Source: Flemingiibacterium sp045579745 (lineage in GTDB: Bacteria > Bacillota > Clostridia > Oscillospirales > CAG-272). From it: a stretch of DNA of 55,911 bases. Made by a program: the position numbers and the translations under genes. Below are positions 48,787 to 55,911 of the stretch, in pieces. A model generated the notes under the pieces. The model was given only the letters and a program-made list of their open reading frames with translations. It was not told where the DNA came from and did not search any database. Each line of letters starts with the position of its first letter. Within the stretch, counting starts at the first letter, position 1. The DNA lies in NCBI GenBank assembly GCA_045579745.1, contig JAZNMQ010000055.1, forward strand, positions 1-55,911. Direction: 5' to 3'.

Positions 48787-49488
48787 ATGGAAGATATGGA
48801 TTACTACGAATACGAGGAAAGCCAAAAGCGCTTCACACCGAAAAAAATTATCGGCTTGGTTTTTAAAATCGTCGCGTATTCGATTATTATAGCAACATTT
48901 TTGCTCTTGATCGGGCGCATTCAGCTCGCAAAGGTACCAAAGACATTCACCGAATTTTATTGGACTGAGGCTGCTCGTTTAGCTTTGGAGGACGGCGAGA
49001 TCGATATTCAATATCAAGAGCCGTTCGAGAGCTTTGACGAAAATGGATATTACAACATTTCAAACGTTGCTCTCTGCTACGATTCGGGCGAGGTGCAGTT
49101 TACCGTCCGCTACAACAGCCGCAGTACGATCAATGCGCTCATGAATTTTTACGGACTCACCGAGCGTCCGAGCGGCGACGTTTTCGTGTACATGCTTTCC
49201 GACCAGAACGGCAAGGTCTACACGAGCTATACAACCGCCGCAGGCTCGCGGCCTCTTTACGAATTTCGCCGCATAATTTTCGACAACGTTGACCTTTCAG
49301 GCGTCGATACCTTATATTTAGACGTATATTACGGCGCAGATGTTTCAAAAGACGGCAGAATGAACGCGAAATTTGTAATCTACGATTCAACTTACGGCAC
49401 GCTGAGCGAAGAGGAGCCGAAGATCAAGGATTCTCCTCTCAATTTCACCGATGCTCCCGCATACATCAACAAGCTCAGAGAGGAATAA
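48787..49488 (+). CDS. Single-span membrane protein, unknown
   Basis: 233 residues: acidic Tyr-rich N-terminus (MEDMDYYEYEESQKRF), one membrane helix (about 20-42), then an extracytoplasmic domain with sheet pattern (YYNISNVALCYDSGEVQFTV, GDVFVYMLSDQNGKVYTSYT, DTLYLDVYYGAD). No family recognised. ATG at 48787 follows AAAGGAG. It ends two bases before the M24 aminopeptidase gene, so both are co-transcribed. Confidence 0.75.
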   Translation: MEDMDYYEYEESQKRFTPKKIIGLVFKIVAYSIIIATFLLLIGRIQLAKVPKTFTEFYWTEAARLALEDGEIDIQYQEPFESFDENGYYNISNVALCYDSGEVQFTVRYNSRSTINALMNFYGLTERPSGDVFVYMLSDQNGKVYTSYTTAAGSRPLYEFRRIIFDNVDLSGVDTLYLDVYYGADVSKDGRMNAKFVIYDSTYGTLSEEEPKIKDSPLNFTDAPAYINKLREE

Positions 49489-49490
49489 TC

Positions 49491-51263
49491 ATGACAGTAT
49501 CAGAAAGAATCACCGCAATAAGAAAATGCATGGCGGACAAGGGTGCAGATGTGCTCATCGTTCCGTCCGATGATTATCATCAGTCAGAATATGTCGGCGA
49601 ATTTTTCATGGCGCGAAAATATTTGTCGGGCTTCACAGGCTCTGCGGGAACGCTCGTTATCACGAGCAACGAGGCGCGCCTTTTCACCGACGGAAGATAT
49701 TTTATTCAAGCCGAGCGTGAGCTTGAGGGCAGCGGAATACAGCTGATGCGCTCGGGAACTGAGGGCGTTCCGACTCCGTCAGATTACGCAGTTTCGGCTC
49801 TTGGCGAGGGACAGACGCTCGCACTCGACGGCAAATGCATCGCCGCTTCGATCGCTTCAAAATTAAAGAGCAAGCTTCCAGATGGAGCTAAGCTCATGAC
49901 CGATACCGACTTTCCTGCGCTAATTTGGGAGGACAGACCCGCGCTTCCCTGCGCTCCGATATGGAAGCTCGACGAAAAATATCACGGCGCTTCGCATGAG
50001 AAGAAGCTCTCAGACGTGAGAGCTGCACTTGATGAGAATAACTGCACTGCGCTTGTTATGTCAAGCCTTTGCGATATTGCGTGGTTTTACAATCTGCGCG
50101 GCGGAGATGTCAAGGACACTCCCGTGTTCCTTGCATACTGCGTTGTCACAAAGGAGCGTGACCTGCTGTTCGTACAGCCCGAGGCGATAGGCGACATCAC
50201 AATCGACGGAGTTGAAATTTGCGATTACAGCACATTTTTCGACTTTATCGCAACGCTTGAAAACGAAACTATCCTTGTCGATCACACGGCTGCATCCGAG
50301 GCAATCGTTGCGACGCTCGGCAAAAACAAGATCGTTGATAAAAAGAATCCCACAGCTCTCCTGAAAGCGAAAAAGAATCCGACGGAGCTTGAAAATCTCC
50401 GCCGCTCGCATGTTGCCGACGGACTTGCTGTAACCCGTCTGATGCTTGAGCTCAAGTACGGAAACCGCGAATTTGATGAGATCACCGTCGATAAATTCCT
50501 GCTTTCATTAAGGCATGAGGCAGCCGAAAAGGTCGGCGTTACGATGGTCGGCGAATCGTTCGGCGCGATCTGCGCATTCGGCGCGAATGCCGCTATGATG
50601 CACTATTCAGCCTCGCCTGAATCTGCTGCAAAAATTGACCGAGGCGCTTCTGTTCCGATGCTGCTTGTCGATTCGGGCGGACAGTATCTCGAGGGCACGA
50701 CCGATATTACACGCACATTTGCGCTCGGCGAGCTCTGCGACGAGATCAAAATGCACTACACGCTCACCGCTATCGGAATGCTGCGGCTCATGAACCTCGT
50801 TTTCCTCGAGGGAGCGACCGGTACAGCTATGGATATCACCTGCCGCGAGCCGCTTTGGGAGCGCGGAATCGATTATCGCTGCGGAACGGGTCATGGCGTT
50901 GGCTACCTGCTCAGCGTTCACGAGGGACCGAACCGCTTCCATTGGAAAGCGGGCGACTCGGTTATCGAGGAAGGCATGATAACCACCGATGAGCCCGGCG
51001 TTTATGTCGAGGGTAGCCACGGCATTCGAATCGAAAACGAGCTTTGCGCTGTCAAGGCACAAAAGAACGAATACGGTCAGTTTATGCGCTTTGAAAACCT
51101 CACCTTCTGCCCGATCGACCTCGATGCGATCGACGTTAGCCTTATGGACAAAAGCGATATAAAGAAGCTTAATAGCTATCATAAAGAGGTTTACGAAACG
51201 CTCTCGCCATACCTTTGTGACGCTGAGCGCGAGAAGCTTGCATACATCACGCGCGAGGTTTGA
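49491..51263 (+). CDS. Xaa-Pro aminopeptidase, three-domain M24 type
   Basis: 590 residues, the long form with two creatinase-like N-terminal domains and a C-terminal pita-bread domain. Metal ligands: LLVDSGGQYLEGTTDITRTF (two Asp), GTGHGVGYLLSVHEGP (His), ITTDEPGVYVEG and IRIENELC (two Glu). The N-terminal VPSDDYHQSEYVGEFFMARKYLSGFTGSAG in parts is the family's substrate-domain phrase. It cleaves the residue before proline in peptides. ATG at 49491 has GAGAGG at seven bases, just after the upstream stop. Confidence 0.95.
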   Translation: MTVSERITAIRKCMADKGADVLIVPSDDYHQSEYVGEFFMARKYLSGFTGSAGTLVITSNEARLFTDGRYFIQAERELEGSGIQLMRSGTEGVPTPSDYAVSALGEGQTLALDGKCIAASIASKLKSKLPDGAKLMTDTDFPALIWEDRPALPCAPIWKLDEKYHGASHEKKLSDVRAALDENNCTALVMSSLCDIAWFYNLRGGDVKDTPVFLAYCVVTKERDLLFVQPEAIGDITIDGVEICDYSTFFDFIATLENETILVDHTAASEAIVATLGKNKIVDKKNPTALLKAKKNPTELENLRRSHVADGLAVTRLMLELKYGNREFDEITVDKFLLSLRHEAAEKVGVTMVGESFGAICAFGANAAMMHYSASPESAAKIDRGASVPMLLVDSGGQYLEGTTDITRTFALGELCDEIKMHYTLTAIGMLRLMNLVFLEGATGTAMDITCREPLWERGIDYRCGTGHGVGYLLSVHEGPNRFHWKAGDSVIEEGMITTDEPGVYVEGSHGIRIENELCAVKAQKNEYGQFMRFENLTFCPIDLDAIDVSLMDKSDIKKLNSYHKEVYETLSPYLCDAEREKLAYITREV

Positions 51264-51322
51264 CTTTGCCGTAATTTCCGCAAATCAGCGGAGTTTGAAG
51301 CTGATTTCAGCGTAAAAGCCTC

Positions 51323-51351
51323 TTGACAAAATACGCGCTGTAATGTATAAT
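51323..51351 (+). promoter_or_regulatory. Consensus SigA promoter of the ligase-ACP unit
   Basis: TTGACA (51323-51328), 17 bp, TATAAT (51346-51351): a perfect match, about 115 bp before the start. Confidence 0.9.
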
Positions 51352-51383
51352 TATTATGTGTAACCTTGCATTTAAATAAAAGT

Positions 51384-51464
51384 GTGAGAGCTTGCTTTTG
51401 CATGAAATAATTATTCAGCTCACGCTATTATATTGAGCCGCATTTGGCGGCATTGGAGATTTGA
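51384..51464 (+). promoter_or_regulatory. Structured leader of the ligase gene (possible divergent leader-family member)
   Basis: Stem GTGA-ga-GCT with AGC-TCAC (51384-51392, 51417-51423), then hairpin GCCGC-atttg-GCGGC (51437-51451), then ATTGGAGATT and the start. First GTGA/TCAC stem and last pre-RBS hairpin match the layout of copies A and B; a P2-like long stem is not clear. Confidence 0.45.
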
Positions 51465-53174
51465 ATGAAGAAAAACTCACGTATTCCCCCTCGCGAGATT
51501 ATAAATCTCCGCGAAATGGTAAAAGAGTCCGCAGAGCTCTATTCTGATAAGGATCTGTATGTTTACAAGGAAAATAAACAGGAAATTCACTACTCTTATT
51601 CCCAGCTCAAAGCTGAGTGCGAGCAGATCGGAACTGCGCTTAATGAGCTCGGAATCGAGAATCAAAGCGTCGCTGTAATCAGCGAAACCTCAGCTAAGCT
51701 CACAGCAACATATATTGGCACAATAGTTTCCGGCAACGTGATCGTTCCGCTCGACCGCGAGATCTCGCCCGAGCAGCTCGTCAACTTTTTAAATCTTGCC
51801 GAGGTTAAGGCTATCGTATATTCACCTGCTTTCAACGGCGTTATTACCGCCGCAGCCGACAAGCTTCCGATGCTTTCGTATTATATCCCGATGAGCGGCG
51901 ACGATTCCGTCGATGATACGCTTCCTCACAATCCGCATGTTATCGCTTGGGAGGAATTTTTGGCACTCGGCAAGCAGGCTATAGAAAACGGCAACGATAC
52001 ATACAATACTCGTGAGCCTGATATGGAGAAAATGTGCGCGATCCTTTTCACATCGGGCACGACCGGTACCTCGAAGGGCGTTATGCTCTCACAGAAGAAT
52101 CTTTGTGCGGCGGCATATTCCTCATGCATGACAACTCCGTATGACTGCACAACAAGACTTGTTTCCGTGCTGCCTCAGCATCACACCTATGAAATGACCT
52201 GCTCGCATCTTGCTGTTATCAACATCGGTGCGTCCGAATATATCAACGACAGCTTAAAATATGTAATGCGCAACTTCGCAAATTACAAGCCCAACGCGCT
52301 CGTGCTCGTTCCGCTGTTCGTTGAAACGATATGCAAGCGCATTCGCGATGAGATCAAGAAAAAGGGCATGGAGAAAAAAGTAAACCTTGGCAAGAAGTTA
52401 GCTTCCGGCATGCTGAAGGTCGGTGTTGATCTTCGCCCGAAGCTTTTCTCGCAGATCACAAACGCGCTCGGCGGTAATGTTAAGTCCATCATCTGCGGTG
52501 GTGCACCCGTTTCAGCCGATATTCTGCGCGAATTTTACGCGTATGGCATAACCATCTACGAGGGCTACGGAATCACCGAATGTGCTCCGCTCGTTGCATG
52601 TAATCCCCCTGTCGGAAAGCCGAGATTCGGCTCAGTCGGAAAGCCCGTTTGGGGCGTTGAGGTCAAGATCGACAAGGCTGACAGCGAGGAAGCAGGCGAA
52701 ATTCTCGTTAAGGGACCGAACGTTATGCTCGGCTACTATAAAAATGAGGAGGCTACCCGCGAGGTATTTACCGAGGACGGATGGTTCAAGACAGGCGATA
52801 TCGGCTATCTTGACAAGGACGGCTATCTCTTTATCACGGGAAGAAAGAAGAACGTTATCATTCTTTCCAACGGAAAGAACGTTTTCCCCGAGGAGCTTGA
52901 GGAGCATCTGTCGCATTCCGAGCTTGTCAAGGAATGTATCGTTATCGGCAGACCCGATTCAAACGGCGAGATCGCGATCACCGCACTCATCTACCCCGAC
53001 GCTGATAAGCTTGAGGGAAAGAGCGAGGAGGAGATCGAAACCATTATTAAAGATATGGTTAACGATGTCAACCGCACACTGCCGTCGTTCAAGCATATGA
53101 GTCAGGTCGAGGTCATGAAAGAGGAATTTATCAAATCCTCAACCAAGAAAATCAAGAGATTTTTATATAAATAA
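51465..53174 (+). CDS. AMP-forming acyl ligase (long-chain acyl-CoA/acyl-ACP synthetase type)
   Basis: 569 residues of the ANL superfamily. The P-loop-like CAILFTSGTTGTSKGVMLSQ, the A5 EGYGITECAPLVACNP, A7 WFKTGDIGYLDKDGYLFITG and A8 RKKNVIILSNGKNVFPEELE (with K close to the end) are all visible. It adenylates a carboxylic acid and passes it to CoA or to a carrier. A carrier protein gene follows 23 bp downstream, so the natural acceptor may be that ACP. Start ATG at 51465 with TTGGAG six bases upstream. First gene of the unit ligase, ACP, NERD. Confidence 0.92.
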   Translation: MKKNSRIPPREIINLREMVKESAELYSDKDLYVYKENKQEIHYSYSQLKAECEQIGTALNELGIENQSVAVISETSAKLTATYIGTIVSGNVIVPLDREISPEQLVNFLNLAEVKAIVYSPAFNGVITAAADKLPMLSYYIPMSGDDSVDDTLPHNPHVIAWEEFLALGKQAIENGNDTYNTREPDMEKMCAILFTSGTTGTSKGVMLSQKNLCAAAYSSCMTTPYDCTTRLVSVLPQHHTYEMTCSHLAVINIGASEYINDSLKYVMRNFANYKPNALVLVPLFVETICKRIRDEIKKKGMEKKVNLGKKLASGMLKVGVDLRPKLFSQITNALGGNVKSIICGGAPVSADILREFYAYGITIYEGYGITECAPLVACNPPVGKPRFGSVGKPVWGVEVKIDKADSEEAGEILVKGPNVMLGYYKNEEATREVFTEDGWFKTGDIGYLDKDGYLFITGRKKNVIILSNGKNVFPEELEEHLSHSELVKECIVIGRPDSNGEIAITALIYPDADKLEGKSEEEIETIIKDMVNDVNRTLPSFKHMSQVEVMKEEFIKSSTKKIKRFLYK

Positions 53175-53197
53175 TCTAATTACGGAGGTACGATCCA

Positions 53198-53422
53198 ATG
53201 TACGAACAATTTAAAACCATTCTTGTCGATGGACTTTCGATTGACCCCGAGCTCATTACCATGGATGCTGAGCTTGCGGCTGACCTCGGAATCAACTCCC
53301 TTGAGCTTGCTGATCTTATTCTGCTTTGTGAGGATAAGCTCGGTGTTGAGATCGACGACAACCAGCTCTCGAAGTTTATCTCGGTCGGGGACGTTGTCAA
53401 CTATCTCCAAAGCCTCGAGTGA
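53198..53422 (+). CDS. Acyl carrier protein
   Basis: 74 residues. The phosphopantetheine site reads GINSLELADLI with Ser34; the usual Asp before the Ser (DSL) is Asn33. Helix I, loop, helix II and LGVEIDDNQLSKFISVGDVV are typical. It probably carries the acyl group activated by the upstream ligase rather than serving bulk fatty acid synthesis, since no fab genes are close. Holo-ACP synthase is not in the window. ATG follows ACGGAGG. Confidence 0.92.
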   Translation: MYEQFKTILVDGLSIDPELITMDAELAADLGINSLELADLILLCEDKLGVEIDDNQLSKFISVGDVVNYLQSLE

Positions 53423-53432
53423 TAAGAATTGT

Positions 53433-53454
53433 GTGGGAGTCATACGGCTCCCAC
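53433..53454 (+). terminator. Weak hairpin after the ACP gene
   Basis: GTGGGAG (53433-53439) with CTCCCAC (53448-53454), then TATTATAATT; partial terminator at best. Confidence 0.5.
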
Positions 53455-53481
53455 TATTATAATTAATTAAAGGAAAATCAA

Positions 53482-54162
53482 ATGAGCAATCCGCCTCAAT
53501 CATTACTACTTATCTTCGCGACGCTGGCTGTCGTTATTTTGGTTGCTGCTGTGGCGTTCGTTATCATTCTGAAGCTTCAGAGTGCCTCACGCAGGCGCAA
53601 GATCGAGAGCTTCGGACGCGAGAGCGAGCAACGCATCGACTCGCTTTTAAAGAACAGCTTCGGCGAATCCGCTGTCATGTCAGGCGTTTATCTGCCATAT
53701 CTCCGCTCACAGAACGGCAAGCATGCTGAGATCGACCATTTGGTAATCACACGCTCGGGTGTCTTTGTAATCGAGGTCAAAAGCCATAACGGCTATATCC
53801 GCTGCCCCAACGAAAAAACGTGGTGGCAGACCTACAACGAGAAAAAAATATCATTCTACAACCCGATCTGGCAGAACAATACCCATACTAAAATCGTGAG
53901 CGAAATTCTCAAAAAAGAAGGACAGTACAATGTTCCAATAATCAGCATTGTCGTCTTCACATCCCGTCGAGTGACATTTTCACAAAAATACGACAACCTC
54001 ATCGGAGCAGACGAGCTTGTCGCATATATTAAAAAGAATACGAGAAAAAAAGCTCTGTCAACAACTCAGGTTTCTCGCGTGCGCGCCATTATCTCAAAAA
54101 GCGCCGCAAAGGACAGAGGTACTGCAAGAAAGCATCGCAGCGCTGTAAGAAAATACAAATAA
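53482..54162 (+). CDS. NERD-domain membrane-anchored protein
   Basis: 226 residues. One N-terminal membrane helix (8-30), then a NERD nuclease-related domain with the D-E-x-K type core: HAEIDHLVITRSGVFVIEVKSHNG (Asp, Glu, Lys) and TWWQTYNEKKISFYNPIWQN. C-terminal tail is strongly basic. Function of NERD proteins is unproven, though they resemble Holliday-junction/restriction-like nucleases. ATG at 53482 lies behind AAAGGA. It follows the ACP gene by 59 bp across a weak hairpin. Confidence 0.88.
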   Translation: MSNPPQSLLLIFATLAVVILVAAVAFVIILKLQSASRRRKIESFGRESEQRIDSLLKNSFGESAVMSGVYLPYLRSQNGKHAEIDHLVITRSGVFVIEVKSHNGYIRCPNEKTWWQTYNEKKISFYNPIWQNNTHTKIVSEILKKEGQYNVPIISIVVFTSRRVTFSQKYDNLIGADELVAYIKKNTRKKALSTTQVSRVRAIISKSAAKDRGTARKHRSAVRKYK

Positions 54163-54200
54163 GCAAAACGCTTGGCTCGACAAACGAATTTATACACCAA

Positions 54201-54236
54201 AATGGCTGACGCATTTCGCGTCAGCCATTAATTTTT
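54201..54236. terminator. Bidirectional terminator covering the end of the second MATE gene
   Basis: AATGGCTGACGC (54201-54212), loop ATTTC, GCGTCAGCCATT (54218-54229), then AATTTTTT. The MATE stop codon (54223-54221) lies inside the hairpin. Confidence 0.88.
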
Positions 54237-55615
54237 TGCTTTTCATTTGAATCCCGCGTGAGATTTTTAACCCAATTGTAACGGCGAATCTTGAAAAACG
54301 CGACGATGCTTTTGAAGATCTGGTCGCATTTCAAGCAGAAGAAAACGACCCAAGGCTCGCACCCGAGCATCGCGGTAATTGCCGCAGATGGGATAACTAC
54401 CAAAAACACGAAGCAGGTGTCGTTCTTGAACACGAAGTTTACATCGCCGCCCGATTTTACAAGCCCGAACAAGCATGGAGCCTGATAGCAGGTTCCGATT
54501 ATCGTCACGGATAAAACGCCGATAAACTGCATGGAATACGCCGCCGCTTCCTCGGTTATCGAGTAGAGCGATATGAACGGTACTCGAAGCACCTGAAGTA
54601 GTATCGAGCTGAATATACCGAGCGATAAGAAAATAAGCTGTACCGTTTTGGAATAGGCTCGGATATCGGCGACATCCCCTGCCCCGACCTTTTTGCCCGT
54701 CATAATACCAACGGCGGATGCAAGTCCGTTCGACATTACGAAAATAAGGCTGTTTATCGTGTTTGCAAGGCTTGCCGCGGTAATTACGCTCTCGCTGAAG
54801 CGACCTAAAATGATGGAATTTGCGGTGAGATTCGCGCCCCAAACGAGCTGTCCTACAACAAGCGGCGTTCCGTAGCGTATGAAATCGCGAAGCAGGTTTC
54901 CATCAAAGGCTAAAAGCGCGCGAAGCGAGAGTGATTCGCGTCTGATAAGGCGAAGCTTTTTGTCGAAAAAGAGCACATAAACCGTGATTACTACAGTTTC
55001 GCAGATTCGTGCGATCAATGTTGCGGCTGCGGCGCCAACGATGCCCATTTGGGGCATACCGAGCTTTCCGAATATCAACGCCCAGTTTAGCGTAATGTCG
55101 ATAACGAGCGAAATTACAGACACGACAAGCCCGATTCGCGGAGCTTCGACCGAGCGCATTGAAGCAATCAGCGACTGTGTAATACAAAAGAATATGTATG
55201 AATAGCAAACGACGCGCAGATAATCCGCACCGCTTGAAATTACCGCCTCATTGTCGGTAAATATGCCTATTACTCCTCTCGGAGAAAGCGCGCAGGCTGT
55301 CGTAACAGCTGCTCCCACGAAAAGCGAGAGCGTCATTCCGAGCTTTACAATCTTGCGGATGCTTTGGGTATCGCGCCTGCCCCAATACTGAGCCGAGAGC
55401 AGAAGTATCGCCGCCTCGATTCCCGCAGTTAAGACCTGCAGGATCGTTTGAATCTGACCGCCAAGATAGACGCCCGAAACGGCGACATCTCCGAGCGAGC
55501 CGATCATCAGATTATCGGCAAGCGTAACCGAGTAGGTTACAAGATTCTGCAGGATTATCGGTATCGCGAGAAACGCGAGCCGTTTATAAAATGATTTTTC
55601 TTTGATAAGCTGCAT
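54221..55615 (-). CDS. MATE-family efflux transporter (second)
   Basis: 464 residues, twelve hydrophobic helices. Marks: FYKRLAFLAIPIILQNLVTYSVTLADNLMIGSLGDVAVSGVYLGGQI in pieces, NWALIFGKLGMPQMGIVGAA, and the C-half FIRYGTPLVVGQLVWGANLT with MTGKKVGAGD. It differs much from the first MATE copy, so is not a recent duplicate. Substrate unknown. ATG at 55615 has AGGA eleven bases upstream. It follows the small Cys-rich gene by 11 bp, sharing its promoter. Confidence 0.9.
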   Translation of the reverse strand: MQLIKEKSFYKRLAFLAIPIILQNLVTYSVTLADNLMIGSLGDVAVSGVYLGGQIQTILQVLTAGIEAAILLLSAQYWGRRDTQSIRKIVKLGMTLSLFVGAAVTTACALSPRGVIGIFTDNEAVISSGADYLRVVCYSYIFFCITQSLIASMRSVEAPRIGLVVSVISLVIDITLNWALIFGKLGMPQMGIVGAAAATLIARICETVVITVYVLFFDKKLRLIRRESLSLRALLAFDGNLLRDFIRYGTPLVVGQLVWGANLTANSIILGRFSESVITAASLANTINSLIFVMSNGLASAVGIMTGKKVGAGDVADIRAYSKTVQLIFLSLGIFSSILLQVLRVPFISLYSITEEAAAYSMQFIGVLSVTIIGTCYQAPCLFGLVKSGGDVNFVFKNDTCFVFLVVIPSAAITAMLGCEPWVVFFCLKCDQIFKSIVAFFKIRRYNWVKNLTRDSNEKQKING

Positions 55616-55626
55616 GATTATAAGTC

Positions 55627-55821
55627 CTAATTTTGCTTTTGAACGCTTTTATATTCGTTGTAATATTTGTAGAACGGGCATCTCGGCGAGGACATCATTC
55701 GGTAAAACTCGTCCTCATCGAGATTGGCAATGCAAACATTCTCCTGCATATCATCGTCCCAATCGTAAAACTCGCAGGTTTCGCAGTTCGATTCGGGACG
55801 CTTTTTTGTAAGCTTTTTCAT
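55627..55821 (-). CDS. Small Cys-rich protein (DUF6472-like)
   Basis: 64 residues. CETCEFYDWDDDMQENVCIANLDEDEF as pieces, then PRCPFYKY: four cysteines (C-x2-C, then single Cys, then C-P-F-Y) likely form a metal site. The N-C-E-x-C-x-x-Y-x-x-D pattern fits a widespread Clostridia small-protein family. Role unknown. ATG at 55821 follows GGGAG at ten bases; an adjacent TTG is also in frame. Confidence 0.75.
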   Translation of the reverse strand: MKKLTKKRPESNCETCEFYDWDDDMQENVCIANLDEDEFYRMMSSPRCPFYKYYNEYKSVQKQN

Positions 55822-55851
55822 CAAACCATCTCCCTTTTTGCTAACAAGGAT

Positions 55852-55880
55852 ATTATAGCAGATATGCGCTTAAAATTCAA
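55852..55880 (-). promoter_or_regulatory. SigA-type promoter of the Cys-rich protein-MATE unit
   Basis: Minus strand TTGAAT (55880-55875), 17 bp, TATAAT (55857-55852). Confidence 0.82.
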
Positions 55881-55911
55881 GCGTATTTCGCACATTAAAG
55901 CAAAAGGGGCT

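Overview
The window looks like a chromosomal segment of a Gram-positive member of the class Clostridia, probably an uncultured gut lineage near Oscillospirales or Christensenellales. The pointers are strong AGGAGG-type ribosome binding sites, many near-consensus TTGACA-17-TATAAT promoters, sporulation-associated genes (SPOCS/LysM SipL-like protein, YunB, SpoIIM-like protein, DivIVA), a YesL-type membrane protein and several Clostridia-type hypothetical proteins. I cannot name a species. I see no rRNA, CRISPR array, transposase, prophage or plasmid gene. One tRNA (Arg-ACG) is present.

Layout. 1-1100: end of a small beta-helix-like protein, then about 600 bp of non-coding DNA with a chain of small hairpins and two broken copies of the 3' end of the adjacent tRNA-Arg gene. 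1.2-8.2 kb: SipL-like protein, a small membrane operon with a hotdog thioesterase, YunB, then DivIVA, an XRE-TPR regulator, IspF and Rpe. 8.2-11.4 kb (minus): XRE-membrane protein, ProC, SpoIIM-like protein and YesL-like protein. 11.4-16.1 kb: a 123-bp tandem duplication, GNAT acetyltransferase, shikimate kinase, an aspartate carbamoyltransferase carrying a PyrI-type zinc tail, a DUF362 ferredoxin protein and YpsA. 16.2-22.7 kb (minus): nitroreductase, a MITE-like element, then the operon LytM-like protein, LepA, HemW, M29 aminopeptidase. 23-27 kb: MATE transporter, adenine deaminase, membrane protein.

26.9-40.8 kb is a carbohydrate block: an AraC regulator diverges from a Gfo/Idh/MocA oxidoreductase and a GH42-type glycosidase. 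A lipoprotein, an MBOAT acyltransferase and two AlgJ/DHHW-type proteins follow, then a GH36 alpha-galactosidase; a uroporphyrinogen decarboxylase-like protein and a DUF3737 beta-helix protein run back. The MBOAT plus DHHW set fits O-acylation of an exported glycan. 40.9-47.3 kb holds M18 aminopeptidase, pseudouridine synthase and YfcE phosphodiesterase (minus), an unrecognised three-gene cassette (plus), and a TagO/WecA-type transferase with a partner membrane protein (minus). 47.4-55.8 kb holds an aminotransferase, M24 aminopeptidase, acyl-activating ligase with acyl carrier protein, a NERD protein, a second MATE transporter and a Cys-rich small protein.

The most unusual signals are non-coding. 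(1) A structured leader of about 150 bp occurs twice at roughly 90% identity, immediately upstream of divIVA and of a DHHW gene, with a covarying base pair. Two divergent leaders share its layout: a GTGA/TCAC stem first and a hairpin abutting a GGAGATT ribosome binding site last. (2) At least four genes (pyrB, a MATE gene, a DUF4358 lipoprotein gene, yfcE) have GAAAGG(AAG) followed by a compact hairpin and only then, 10-12 nt further on, the start codon, so the hairpin lies between the ribosome binding site and the start. (3) Tandem and dispersed palindromic repeats keep their stems while their sequences drift. These are the best candidates for undescribed biology here.
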